DNA from: Bordetella parapertussis
GTDB taxonomy: Bacteria; Pseudomonadota; Gammaproteobacteria; Burkholderiales; SG8-41
Direction: 5' to 3'
Assembly (NCBI GenBank): GCA_945906815.1
Contig: CAMDRT010000036.1
Coordinates: 1 to 45,111 of the forward strand
DNA: 45,111 nt
The position numbers and the translations under genes are program-made. Shown here one piece after another: positions 17,072-25,311 of the stretch (within the stretch, counting starts at the first letter, position 1; every line of letters starts with the position of its first letter). The notes below the pieces were generated by a model that was not told where the DNA came from, made no database searches, and saw only the letters and a list, made by a program, of their open reading frames with translations.

Positions 17072-17350
17072 TTAGTGGTAATCCACGATCTCGACCTCTT
17101 CTGCGCCGCCGCGCCAGCGAAAGCAGACCCGGTATTGGTCGTTGATGCGGATGCTGTGCTGACCGGCGCGGTCGCCGCGCAGGGCTTCAAGCCGGTTTCC
17201 GGGCGGCACTCGCAAATCGTTTAGCGCGCCCGCCCAGTCCAACTGCTCAAGCTTGCGCCGCGCGACGACGGCGATATTGACGAAGCGCGCGACCGGGAGG
17301 CGGTTGAACAACCTTGCCGTATCGGCACATCTGAACGACTTGATCGCCAT
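17072..17350 (-). CDS. higB: HigB family type II toxin (RelE-like mRNA interferase)
   Basis: A 92-residue RelE/ParE-fold toxin expected to cleave mRNA on the ribosome. Family landmarks are IKSFRCADTARLF at the start, RKLEQLDWAGALNDLRVPPGNRLEALRGDRAGQHSIRINDQYRVCFRW and the closing EEVEIVDYH. ATG 17350 gives the usual MAIKSF start; an upstream in-frame start would add six residues. The antitoxin gene follows after 12 bp. All core residues appear present, so it is probably active, unlike the second module near 23.5 kb. Confidence 0.93.
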   Translation of the reverse strand: MAIKSFRCADTARLFNRLPVARFVNIAVVARRKLEQLDWAGALNDLRVPPGNRLEALRGDRAGQHSIRINDQYRVCFRWRGGAEEVEIVDYH

Positions 17351-17525
17351 GCCAGATAATAACGCCAAGCGTGACTAGCGTCAAACGTGATGACACCTCT
17401 CCGCGTCACTACGGGTGCTGCCATCCGGGGTTGAAGTTAATGCGGTTGCCATGGCGTTTCTCACATTGAACGCTTGAATCTGTTGCGCTTATGAGCGGTA
17501 AATTCCCGTCTTAAGCACGACACGA

Positions 17526-18323
17526 TCAATACGTTGGCACAGCATCCAGGCGCACCACAATATCTTTCAATTCCTTTGAGGCTGCCGGATAACGCTGCAT
17601 CACCAGCGGGTCGTGGCCAGGCACGATGTGCTTGGGCGAGTCCGCCAGACGTTGCAGTTTTGCGTAGCCATCCAGGGTATCGCCCAGATGATAGGTGGTG
17701 GTAAACACCCGTCCCTGCTCGAAATGCTCGTAGTAGTGGCTGGTGTCGGAGGCCACCACCACCCAGCCGCGCGCGGTATGCACGCGCACGCACTGCAGGC
17801 CCGCGGTGTGCCCGCCAATATGATGCAAGCTGATGCCGGGCGCGAGTTCGGCATCGCCCTGATAGAACGTCACGCGATCTTTGTACACCAAGCGCACCAT
17901 GCCGATCACTTCTTCAACTTCGTAGCCGTGATTGAACTGGTGGTGGCGCATGTGCCGCCCGGTGGCATAGGCTATTTCGGCATCCTGCAAATGAAACTGC
18001 GCCGCCGGAAAATCCTGAAACGTGCCGACGTGATCGTAATGCAGATGCGTGATCACCACGTTTTCGACCTCGGCCGCGTTGACCCCCATCAACGCCAGGC
18101 CGGCGGCAGGCGTACGTAACAACACGCGCTTTCTTTGATCGGCCATAGCCTGGGTAAAACCGGTGTCGATCACAATGGTGCGCTCGGCATTGCGCACCAG
18201 CCACACAAAGTAATCCATCGGCATCGGCGTGTTGTGCGGATCGCCGCCGACGAAATGCACAGGGCGCATGGCGTCGCGGAAGGCGTATTTGATGGCGTAG
18301 ATTTCGTAGTTGGGTAGTGTCAT
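17526..18323 (-). CDS. Metallo-beta-lactamase fold hydrolase, N-acyl-homoserine-lactonase-like
   Basis: A 265-residue cytosolic binuclear zinc hydrolase. Ligands follow the AHL-lactonase pattern: HLHYDHVG (HxHxDH), the His in HIGGHTAG, the Asp in VASDTSHYYEH and the last His in IVPGHDPLV. Its ATG overlaps the stop of the upstream FadH-like gene (ATGA at 18320-18323). A close paralogue lies at 21432-22238 in the same operon. With no luxI/luxR gene in the window and catabolic neighbours, a lactone or thioester intermediate is at least as likely a substrate as acyl-homoserine lactone. Confidence 0.9.
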   Translation of the reverse strand: MTLPNYEIYAIKYAFRDAMRPVHFVGGDPHNTPMPMDYFVWLVRNAERTIVIDTGFTQAMADQRKRVLLRTPAAGLALMGVNAAEVENVVITHLHYDHVGTFQDFPAAQFHLQDAEIAYATGRHMRHHQFNHGYEVEEVIGMVRLVYKDRVTFYQGDAELAPGISLHHIGGHTAGLQCVRVHTARGWVVVASDTSHYYEHFEQGRVFTTTYHLGDTLDGYAKLQRLADSPKHIVPGHDPLVMQRYPAASKELKDIVVRLDAVPTY

Positions 18324-20341
18324 GGGGTTCCTTTAAATGGTTTGTCTTGCATCGTCACGGCATCACGAAAACGATGATCCACGCTCAGCGCCGCCAGCCA
18401 GCCGTCGCGCACGCACGACAAAAAATCACCTGGCCGGTAGCAGTCGCCGGCGAGTTCGTATGCGATGCCGGCTGCTTCCAGCAGCGGCACCACATCGCGC
18501 ACCGGTGCGGGGCCGGTGGCAAAGATCAGTGCATCGCCAGCCACGATCTCCCGCGTTGCCCCGTCGTCGAAGCGCAAGGCCAGTGTAGTGCCGTACGCAC
18601 GCGCAACCTTCACCCGTGTCAGCATTTCGGTGCCACGCGCGGCCAGCCGCTCTACCAGTTCCATGCGGTTGTTGCGTGCCATGCCAGACGCGATGGTGCC
18701 GAGCATTTCAATGATGGTGCAATGCTTGCCCTGTGCCGAGAACAGATCCGCGGTTTCCGCGCCGACCATGCCGCCGCCGATAATCGTAATACGCTGTGCC
18801 GCCGCCAGTTGCGCCGGATCGCGCAGCGCGTCCCACGCGTGCATCACTTTCACCGTCGTCGCAAGTTGCGACACATCAAACGCATGCGCGCGTGGCGCAG
18901 CGCCGGTGGCGACTATGGCGAAATCCGGCGCATAGCGGCGCAGCGCCGCCACCGTCGACGTCATCGAAGTGCGTATAGGCACCCCCAGTTCGCGCAACAG
19001 CGTCAGGCGGTAACTTAACACCGGCTCCACTTCCATCTTGTCGGGTGCTGCCATCGCCAGCGGCATCTGTCCGCCAGGCTGTGCAGCCTTCTCCCACACC
19101 TCAACCTGATGCCCACGCGCCGCGGCAGCCCGTGCCGCTTCTAGTCCGGTGATACCCGCGCCGATCACCAGCACGCGCCTGGGTGCTGTGGTTCTGCGTG
19201 CAGGAAACAACTGCGGCTCGGCATGTTCCAGCATCTCGAACTCGGTGCCGATCACCGGGTTGTGCACGCACGCAACATCTTGCTCCAGCGTCAGGCGCTC
19301 GAAGCACACGTTACACGCTATGCACTTGCGTATCGGCGCTTTCACCTCGCCCCACGCTTTCGCGCACCAATGCGGATCGGCATACAGCGCGCGGCCCACC
19401 GAGATGAAATCCGCGCAGCCGTCAGCCAGCAATTTTTCCGCGTCGTCGGGATCGACCACCCGTCCCGCAACCAGCACCGGAATCTTAACCGCCTGTTTGA
19501 TCGGCTTTGCATACGGACCGAGACAGCCGCGCGCAAACGAGGGCGGCTGGATGCAGTATTTCGACAACTGCGGACTCTCATTGCTGCCGCCAGACAGATC
19601 CAGCGCTGCAACCCCTTGTTTTTCAAGTATTTTTGATAGATTTACAATATCTGTTTCGGTATAACCGTCCGCCGTGAATTCACTCGCCGACAGCCGCACG
19701 ATCAGCGGGAAATCGGGCAGCACCTGCTTGACGCGATCCAGCGTCTCCAGCAAAAACCGCGCGCGGTTATCGAACGAGCCACCGTATTGATCGGTGCGAT
19801 GATTCAAACGTGGCGTAAAAAACTGCTGCAACAAATAACCATTGCCGGCGTGGATCTCGACGCCGTCGTAGCCCGCCTGATACAGCCGCCGCGTCGCTGC
19901 CACAAACAACTTTTGTATATCAACGATTTCCGCCACCGCCAGCGGGCGCACCGCATCGCCGGTGTTGGGATTTTTCCAGGGCGATGGCCCCACCGGCTCC
20001 ATGTTAAGCACGTGCCGCCGCAGCAATGCGCCGCGATGATTGAGCTGGCCGCACACCAATGCGCCGTGCGCATGGATGGCCTCGACGAGGCTCGCCAGGC
20101 CGGGAATAAAACGGTCGTGATACACGCACAGCGAGTTGTGATGCGGCCGCGCGAACTCGGTCACCACCATCGCCTCGGTCATGATCATGCCCACGCCGCC
20201 ACGCGCGCGCTCGGCGTAATACAGACGGTCGCGCTCGGTCGACAATCCGTCGGTGGTGCTGTAATTGGTGCCCATCGGCGCCATCACCACGCGATTGCGC
20301 AGCTTGAGCGGGCCGATGCGGCCCGGTTGTGAAAGGCGCAT
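18320..20341 (-). CDS. NADH:flavin oxidoreductase, 2,4-dienoyl-CoA reductase (FadH)-like
   Basis: A 673-residue enzyme of the FadH/trimethylamine-dehydrogenase family. It has an N-terminal FMN TIM barrel (LSQPGRIGPLKLRNRVVMAPMGTNY to about residue 340) and a 4Fe-4S cluster motif CIACNVCFERLTLEQDVAC. Two Rossmann domains for FAD and NAD(P) follow, marked by VLVIGAGITGLEAARAAAARG and ITIIGGGMVGAETADLFSAQG. The family reduces conjugated dienoyl or enone compounds. ATG 20341 is preferred over a TTG three codons upstream. It is coupled to the downstream lactonase-like gene and follows a Bug receptor. The actual substrate is unknown. Confidence 0.92.
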   Translation of the reverse strand: MRLSQPGRIGPLKLRNRVVMAPMGTNYSTTDGLSTERDRLYYAERARGGVGMIMTEAMVVTEFARPHHNSLCVYHDRFIPGLASLVEAIHAHGALVCGQLNHRGALLRRHVLNMEPVGPSPWKNPNTGDAVRPLAVAEIVDIQKLFVAATRRLYQAGYDGVEIHAGNGYLLQQFFTPRLNHRTDQYGGSFDNRARFLLETLDRVKQVLPDFPLIVRLSASEFTADGYTETDIVNLSKILEKQGVAALDLSGGSNESPQLSKYCIQPPSFARGCLGPYAKPIKQAVKIPVLVAGRVVDPDDAEKLLADGCADFISVGRALYADPHWCAKAWGEVKAPIRKCIACNVCFERLTLEQDVACVHNPVIGTEFEMLEHAEPQLFPARRTTAPRRVLVIGAGITGLEAARAAAARGHQVEVWEKAAQPGGQMPLAMAAPDKMEVEPVLSYRLTLLRELGVPIRTSMTSTVAALRRYAPDFAIVATGAAPRAHAFDVSQLATTVKVMHAWDALRDPAQLAAAQRITIIGGGMVGAETADLFSAQGKHCTIIEMLGTIASGMARNNRMELVERLAARGTEMLTRVKVARAYGTTLALRFDDGATREIVAGDALIFATGPAPVRDVVPLLEAAGIAYELAGDCYRPGDFLSCVRDGWLAALSVDHRFRDAVTMQDKPFKGTP

Positions 20342-20360
20342 TAAGGTCAAAGACTTTTTG

Positions 20361-20436
20361 CCACAGATTTACGCAGATGAACGCAGATTTCTAACACGTG
20401 GTTTTTCATCTGCGTCAATCTGCGAAATCTGCGTCG
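20361..20436. repeat. Intergenic inverted repeat, 'cagatt-cgcagatgaacgcag' family (copy 2)
   Basis: CCACAGATTTACGCAGATGAAC pairs with CATCTGCGTCAATCTGCGAA and following bases. It is related to the repeat at 15-85. It occupies most of the 107-bp gap between a Bug gene and the FadH-like gene, so it lies in the leader of the latter and could modulate distal expression of this operon. Confidence 0.65.
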
Positions 20437-20448
20437 AAGTTTTTGGGG

Positions 20449-21411
20449 TCAGTCCGCGCGCGCGCCCGAAGCTTTCGCCACTTTACCCCAGCGCACCAGT
20501 TCGTCTTTCAGAAAACTCGCGCATGCCTCGGGCGAATTCTGCGTGAATGTTTCGACGCCCACCGCTGCAAACCGCTCTTTCACGTCTGCTCCGCCGACGG
20601 TTTTGAGCAGCGCGGTGTGCAGCCGCATCACTATCGGCGCCGGCGTCTTTGCCGGCGCCACCACCGCAAACCAGTTGACCGCAAGCAGTCCCGGCAGGCC
20701 CTGCTCGCCGGAGGTCGGCAGATCGGGCATCAGCGCAATGCGTTTGTCGGCGGCCAGCGCGAGGCCCTTGAGTTTGCCGGCCTTCATTTGCGCATAGAGC
20801 GCCGGGAAATCCATGATGATCCCGTGCACATGACCACCCATCAGATCGACCACCGCTGGCCCCGCACCCTTGAACGGCACGTGCTGCAGATTGATGTTCG
20901 CCTGGGTCTTTAAAAGCTCGATCGCCAGATGCGGCAGGCCGCCGTTGCCCGCCGAAGCGAAATCGAGTTTGCCCGGATGTTGCTTCGCCAGCGCGATCAG
21001 CGTTTTCAGATCCCTGACCGGCAACGCGGGATGCACGGCTACCGCTTCCGGCGTCATGGCAACGTTGGTCACCGGCGCAAAATCGCGCAAGGTGTCGTAG
21101 GGCAGTTTGCTATAGGTGTGCGGGCTGATCACCAAGGAGCTGGTGCTGCCCAGCATCACGGTGTGTCCGTCAGGCGCGGACTTGGCCACCAGATCCGCGG
21201 CAATCGTGGCATTGGCGCCCGCGCGGTTTTCGACGATGACCTGCGCGCCGAGAAGTTCACCCAGCTTCGGCGCGACGATGCGCGCGACAATATCGTTCGA
21301 GCCGCCCGGCGGGAAGCCAATAATCAGGCGTATGGGTTTTGTGGGGTATTGCTGTGCCCACACCGGCATGGTCAAGCACAGGCCGGCAATCAGTGCCGCT
21401 CTACAACGCAT
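20449..21411 (-). CDS. Bug/TctC family tripartite tricarboxylate transporter receptor
   Basis: A 320-residue periplasmic receptor. A short signal peptide (RAALIAGLCLTMPVWA-Q) precedes QYPTKPIRLIIGFPPGGSNDIVARIV. ENRAGANATIA, PDGHTVML, LPYDTLRDF and HVPFKGAGPAV follow as the usual Bug blocks. It starts 20 bp after the stop of a metallo-beta-lactamase-fold hydrolase gene and is followed by the FadH-like gene, so it is the uptake component of this operon. The ligand is unknown. Confidence 0.94.
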   Translation of the reverse strand: MRCRAALIAGLCLTMPVWAQQYPTKPIRLIIGFPPGGSNDIVARIVAPKLGELLGAQVIVENRAGANATIAADLVAKSAPDGHTVMLGSTSSLVISPHTYSKLPYDTLRDFAPVTNVAMTPEAVAVHPALPVRDLKTLIALAKQHPGKLDFASAGNGGLPHLAIELLKTQANINLQHVPFKGAGPAVVDLMGGHVHGIIMDFPALYAQMKAGKLKGLALAADKRIALMPDLPTSGEQGLPGLLAVNWFAVVAPAKTPAPIVMRLHTALLKTVGGADVKERFAAVGVETFTQNSPEACASFLKDELVRWGKVAKASGARAD

Positions 21412-21431
21412 AGCTAGTCCCCAAATTTCAG

Positions 21432-22238
21432 TTAATAAGTGGGCGGCAAATCCAGCCGCGCGACGATACCCGCCAACGCAGGCGACGCCGCCGGATAGCG
21501 CTGGAACACCAGCGGATCATGTCCCGGCACGATGTGTTGCAGCGAATCGGCCAGCCGCCTTAAGGTGGCAAAACCCTCGACCATCTCGCCCAGGTGATAC
21601 ACCAGCGGAAAGCAGCGGTCATTCTCGAAATGCTCGTAGTAGTGGCTCGCATCCGAAGCCAGCACCACCCAGCCACGCTGCGTGTGCACGCGCACCGATT
21701 GCAGGCCCATGGTGTGCCCGCCGATGTGATGCACGCTGATGCCGGGTGCGATCTCACCGGCGTTACCGTTCTCGCCGCGGTGAAACACCACGCGGTTCTG
21801 GTAGACCAGCCGGATCATTCCTGCCACGTGGTCGAGTTCATACGGCCGGCGAAAAATAGAGTGGCGCATGTGGCGGCCGGTGACGTATTGCATTTCCTTG
21901 TCTTGCAGATGAAAGCGCGCATTGGGGAAATCATAGAACGTACCGACATGGTCGTTGTGCAGATGCGTGATGATCGCGTCCCGTATATCCGCGGCCTGCA
22001 CGCCGATCAGCGCCAAGCCCTCCGCCGGCTTGCGCAACAGCACGCGCCCGTTGATGGCCATGCTGGCATCGAAGCCGGTATCCACCAGCACCATGCGTTC
22101 GTGGTTGCGCACCAGCCACACGTAGTAGTCCATGGGCATGGGCGCGTCATGCGGATCACCACCGAGAAAATGCGCCGGGCGCCGGCCCGGACGCTCGGCG
22201 TATTTGATGCAATAGATTTCGTAGTTGGGTATGGACAT
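21432..22238 (-). CDS. Metallo-beta-lactamase fold hydrolase, N-acyl-homoserine-lactonase-like (paralogue)
   Basis: A 268-residue binuclear zinc hydrolase with HLHNDHVG, HIGGHTMG, LASDASHYYEH and IVPGHDPLV in the expected order. It is closely similar to the protein at 17526-18323: both begin PNYEIY-IKYA and share GGDPH, PMPMDY and VWLVRN blocks, so the two are a duplication. ATG 22238 starts at MSIPNYEIY; a longer frame reaching 22400 overlaps the formamidase gene and is not family-like. It lies second in the operon, after the formamidase. Substrate range is unknown. Confidence 0.91.
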   Translation of the reverse strand: MSIPNYEIYCIKYAERPGRRPAHFLGGDPHDAPMPMDYYVWLVRNHERMVLVDTGFDASMAINGRVLLRKPAEGLALIGVQAADIRDAIITHLHNDHVGTFYDFPNARFHLQDKEMQYVTGRHMRHSIFRRPYELDHVAGMIRLVYQNRVVFHRGENGNAGEIAPGISVHHIGGHTMGLQSVRVHTQRGWVVLASDASHYYEHFENDRCFPLVYHLGEMVEGFATLRRLADSLQHIVPGHDPLVFQRYPAASPALAGIVARLDLPPTY

Positions 22239-22300
22239 GGTGCTTGGATCGTAGACGATCCTGCAGCGGGTCGCAACCGTCCCGGTTCGCCCGGGTTCAT

Positions 22301-23251
22301 CTACTTCCCGCCGAACACCCGCTCCGGCAAAAACGCCGACACGATCCAGTTCGGCGCGTCCACGATCTCGCTCACCTTGAGATCGACGGCGACGCTGCAC
22401 AGGATATAGGCTTCCTCGCGCGACAGACCGTGGTTACGCACCAGGTGATCGATCATATGACGCACCGCCTGCCGCGCGCACTGGTAGAGGTCGGTACCGT
22501 GGGCAGTGGTAGCGTAGTGCGGGCCGCCGGTCACGCGCGCGATGGGTCCGCTGGTGCGCAATTGCGGCTCAGGCAGATTGCGGCCCGACTGCAGCGCGAA
22601 GCGGAGCGTGATGCGCGCGTTCATTTCCACCGCGGTGATGCACACCTCGCCGTCGCCCTGCGCGCCATGCGCGTCACCCACGCTGAACAGCGCGCCCTCC
22701 ACCCACACCGGCAAATACACCGTGGCACCGGCGGTGAGCTGCTTGATGTCCATGTTGCCGCCGTTCTTGCGCGGCGGCGCGGTGTTGTGACTGCCCGCGT
22801 CGTCGAGTGCCACACCCATCACGCCCGGAAACGGTTCCAGCGGCAGCGCAATATCACGCATGGTGCTAATGCCGCGCGCAAACTGGCCGTCCGACACATC
22901 CCACAGCTGCAGGAAGGGCCGGCTGAATTCGCTCTCGGGCAGCAGCCCGCGCCCGGGCCGCACGTTGGTCCAGCCGAACGCAGCCCGCGGTGCCACATCG
23001 ATGATCTCCACCGCCAGCACGTCGCCCGGCCGCGCACCGCGTATACGCACCGGGCCGGTCAGTGGATGGCCCTTGAACACACGCCGCATCACGTCTTCAT
23101 GCGTCGAGCGCGGCGTATAGAATTCATCGGACGCATCGCGCGTCTCGAATACCACTGTATCACCCGCATTGATCTCGAGGCGCGCGGGAAGCGCGTTGTT
23201 CCACTCGTAATGAACGACGCTGGCGTCGAGAAAGTGCTGGTGGGCGGTCAT
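22301..23251 (-). CDS. Acetamidase/formamidase family protein
   Basis: A 316-residue cytosolic amidase of the FmdA/AmdA family, which hydrolyses formamide, acetamide and related short amides to ammonia and the acid. Typical stretches are ARPGDVLAVEIIDVAPRAAFGWTN, GVMGVALDDAGSHNTAPPRKNGGNMDIKQL and VGDAHGAQGDGEVCITAVE. The ATG at 23251 has AAGGAG seven bases upstream; the TTG just before it is too close to that site. It is probably the first gene of a minus-strand operon running through two lactonase-like genes, a Bug receptor and the FadH-like gene, suggesting an amide- or lactam-containing substrate. Confidence 0.93.
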   Translation of the reverse strand: MTAHQHFLDASVVHYEWNNALPARLEINAGDTVVFETRDASDEFYTPRSTHEDVMRRVFKGHPLTGPVRIRGARPGDVLAVEIIDVAPRAAFGWTNVRPGRGLLPESEFSRPFLQLWDVSDGQFARGISTMRDIALPLEPFPGVMGVALDDAGSHNTAPPRKNGGNMDIKQLTAGATVYLPVWVEGALFSVGDAHGAQGDGEVCITAVEMNARITLRFALQSGRNLPEPQLRTSGPIARVTGGPHYATTAHGTDLYQCARQAVRHMIDHLVRNHGLSREEAYILCSVAVDLKVSEIVDAPNWIVSAFLPERVFGGK

Positions 23252-23431
23252 CAATCGACTCCTTAGCGCTGAAGGTGTAGCGGTTTGCTAGCCTTTGAAT
23301 GTACCAGTGTAACCGGTCGATTAGATTCTGCGGTTCAGTCACGGGTAACGAGGTGCCAGTTTATCGTCTTCGTTCAGGCATCTGAGTTGCGGGATCACTA
23401 CCTGGCGACGCATCCGTGTCATTGCCAATGC

Positions 23432-23459
23432 TTGATAATTATTCCTGTCTTGATATAAT
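23432..23459 (+). promoter_or_regulatory. Sigma-70-type promoter for the toxin-antitoxin pair
   Basis: TTGATA at 23432-23437 and a perfect TATAAT at 23454-23459 are separated by 16 bases. The two boxes lie in near direct repeats (TTGATAATTATTC and TTGATATAATTATTC) that could serve as the antitoxin's operator. The predicted transcript would begin at about 23466, right at or after the first ATG (23465), so translation may start from the ATG at 23486. Confidence 0.6.
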
Positions 23460-23464
23460 TATTC

Positions 23465-23818
23465 ATGGCTCGGATTCCTCCCAGCATGTCTCGCGAAAAG
23501 CCCTTGCACTGGATGGGTTCAGCGAAAAAGGATTGTATGGCTTTCCCCGCCGGGGTGCAGGACGACATGGGCTATGCCTTGGGCTTGGCGCAACTCGGTG
23601 CCAAACACCCCAATGCCAAGCCATGGAAAGGCGAGGGACCCGGCGTTTTCGAGATCGTCGAGGATCATCGCGGCGATACCTACCGCGCGGTGTATGTCCT
23701 GCATGCGTTTCAGAAGAAATCGAAGTCTGGAATTAGGACGCCGCTGGAGGATGTGAAACTGATTACCGAGCGCTTCAAACGTGCCCGCGCGGATTACGAA
23801 AGCAAAGGACCATTATGA
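23465..23818 (+). CDS. RelE/HigB-type (Gp49-like) toxin with apparent internal deletion
   Basis: A protein of up to 117 residues of the phage Gp49-like/HigB toxin family. The domain starts at KPLHWMGSAKKD and includes GYALGLAQLGAKHPNAKP and FEIVEDHRGDTYRAVYVLHAFQKKSKSG. In usual family members a strand of about nine residues (pattern xVKFxxAVY) lies between the first AVY and VLHAFQKKS. Here it is missing, as if the two AVY repeats had recombined, which may inactivate the toxin. ATG 23465 is the formal start; ATG 23486 fits the family and promoter better. The stop overlaps the antitoxin ATG (ATGA). Confidence 0.85.
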   Translation: MARIPPSMSREKPLHWMGSAKKDCMAFPAGVQDDMGYALGLAQLGAKHPNAKPWKGEGPGVFEIVEDHRGDTYRAVYVLHAFQKKSKSGIRTPLEDVKLITERFKRARADYESKGPL

Positions 23819-24138
23819 GCAATATTACTCGCGGCACTGCCAACGTCTTCACTGACCTGGGTTATGCAGACGCCTCGGAACGGCAAATCAAAACGCGTCT
23901 TGCGTTGACGGTCAATGAACTGCTCAAGAACCGCAAGCTCAAGCAACGCGAAGTCGCGCTGCTATTGAACATTCCTCAGCCCAAGGTATCTGCCCTCATC
24001 AACTATCGCCTCGACAATTTCTCAGTCGAGCGACTGATGGCGTTTTTGACTGCGCTGGATCAGGACGTGGATATCGTCATCCGGCCGCGAACGAAGTCGC
24101 GCAGGGCGGGACATATATCTGTCCTCGCAGCAACCTGA
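23815..24138 (+). CDS. XRE-family antitoxin (HTH), partner of Gp49-like toxin
   Basis: A 107-residue DNA-binding antitoxin. The helix-turn-helix LKQREVALLLNIPQPKVSALIN lies in the middle and is followed by NFSVERLMAFLTALDQDVDIVIRP, typical of antitoxins paired with Gp49-like toxins. The start codon overlaps the toxin stop, giving translational coupling. It probably represses the promoter at 23432-23459. The last residues (SRRAGHISVLAAT) look non-conserved. Confidence 0.9.
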   Translation: MSNITRGTANVFTDLGYADASERQIKTRLALTVNELLKNRKLKQREVALLLNIPQPKVSALINYRLDNFSVERLMAFLTALDQDVDIVIRPRTKSRRAGHISVLAAT

Positions 24139-24199
24139 GATTGCCTATGCGGCCGGCGTCAATTTTCTGTTGCGGTTCGGCCGTCCGCGCCGTCGCCCA

Positions 24200-25189
24200 T
24201 CAACGCTGGATCGCCGCGATCGGGAACGGCGCTGGCCGCGCACCCAGATGCTGGGCTATGCTGGCCTGCTGCAGGGCGCGGATTTCCGCGGCACTCTCAC
24301 CCGGCGCCGGGTGGAGCCGCTCAATCTCTTCGAGGATCGGCGGCGGGCGATCGTCCACCGGCACGCCGTGCACCAGCGCCCATTTCTCGACCTGATGGAT
24401 GAACTCCGGCGACACCCGCGGCGGCACCAATGCGTTCATCGGATCGGCCATCGCCTCTTCCAGGGAAATGAACTGCACACCCGCCGCCTCGAATTGATCG
24501 AGGATTTCGTCAAGGCAGTCGCCGCCTAGCGGCGTGCCGTGGATGAGCCAGATATGCGCGGGATCGCGTCCGTAGACTGCACGCCCGTTGGCGGCATGCA
24601 GCCGCAGTTCGTGCATGGCGGTGTCGACGAACGCGCGCCGTAAAAAGGCGATGCCCTCGCGGTCGTCGGCCTTTAAAGTACGCCAATAGGCCGCCAGGAA
24701 CCGCGAATCGCGAAAGCCCACGCTCACCGGCACCGGCGTATAGCCGTGTTGCGCGAGATACGCGCCGACCGCCACCTGCTTCTCGGCAGTGTCACCCCAC
24801 ATATCGTTGCAGTAGCGGAAATAGCGCCGCGGCGCGCGCGACGCCCAGCGCCCGATGATGGCCTCAGTGCGCTCGATGTCGCCGATATAGGTTGCGGCGT
24901 CGACCCAGTTGATGCTGGCGTGATGGTGGGTATGGTTGGCCACGTGGTGGCCGTGCTCGACCCAGTGATCGAACACGCGCAGCAACTCGGGGTCATCCTC
25001 GGCCGGCGCGGTGTTGGAGAACGCATAGACATCGCTCGCGCCATGCTGCGTCAACGCCTGCGTCATGGCGCGGGCAATGCCGAGCGAACTGTAGTTCTTG
25101 GGCACCGGCGCGCCACGCCACATCAGCATGTCGTCCATGGTGATGGCGACCTTAACCGCGCCCAGCGGGGAAATGGGATGCGCGCTCAT
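24200..25189 (-). CDS. Polysaccharide deacetylase (NodB-homology) family protein
   Basis: A 329-residue carbohydrate-esterase-4-like protein. The NodB metal motif is visible as Asp-Asp in AITMDDMLMW and the His pair in HHVANHTHHHASIN. A later IWLIHGTPLGGDCLDEILDQF corresponds to the C-terminal catalytic His block. No signal peptide is seen, so it may be cytosolic and act on a small molecule (some members are cyclic imidases or allantoinase-like PuuE) rather than on a wall polymer. It follows the alpha/beta hydrolase gene but is separated from it by a REP-type element. The ATG at 25189 has GGAAAG close upstream. Confidence 0.85.
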   Translation of the reverse strand: MSAHPISPLGAVKVAITMDDMLMWRGAPVPKNYSSLGIARAMTQALTQHGASDVYAFSNTAPAEDDPELLRVFDHWVEHGHHVANHTHHHASINWVDAATYIGDIERTEAIIGRWASRAPRRYFRYCNDMWGDTAEKQVAVGAYLAQHGYTPVPVSVGFRDSRFLAAYWRTLKADDREGIAFLRRAFVDTAMHELRLHAANGRAVYGRDPAHIWLIHGTPLGGDCLDEILDQFEAAGVQFISLEEAMADPMNALVPPRVSPEFIHQVEKWALVHGVPVDDRPPPILEEIERLHPAPGESAAEIRALQQASIAQHLGARPAPFPIAAIQR

Positions 25190-25212
25190 TACACTTTCCG
25201 CTTCAATATTAA

Positions 25213-25311
25213 ATAGGGGTCAGACACGATTTAATTATATAACCCATTGTTTTTATTGCAATTTTATGAAAACCAAAGAGCGGACAACTTTAAATCGAGT
25301 CTGACCCCTTA
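25213..25311. repeat. REP/MITE-like element with GGGGTCAGAC terminal inverted repeats
   Basis: ATAGGGGTCAGACACGATTTAA at 25213-25234 is mirrored by TTAAATCGAGTCTGACCCCTTA at about 25290-25311. About 55 AT-rich bases lie between them. The termini resemble the REP-type sequences often found around IS200-like (Y1) transposases, but no transposase is present here. The right end supplies the stop codon (TAA, 25309-25311) of the alpha/beta hydrolase gene. Confidence 0.7.

Noticed and set aside
17526..18323. Quorum-quenching AHL lactonase as a firm call
   Set aside because: The zinc motif fits, but the fold acts on many lactones and esters, there is no quorum-sensing gene nearby and the operon looks catabolic; kept as AHL-lactonase-like only.
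22239..22400. Longer N-terminus for the second MBL-fold protein
   Set aside because: The extension is Arg-rich, overlaps the formamidase coding end and is not found in the paralogue; MSIPNYEIY at 22238 matches the paralogue start.
22244..23266. Long plus-strand open frame opposite the formamidase gene
   Set aside because: It is a mirror of codon bias in a GC-rich gene; the translation is Arg/His-rich and matches no family, while the minus-strand frame is a clear acetamidase/formamidase.
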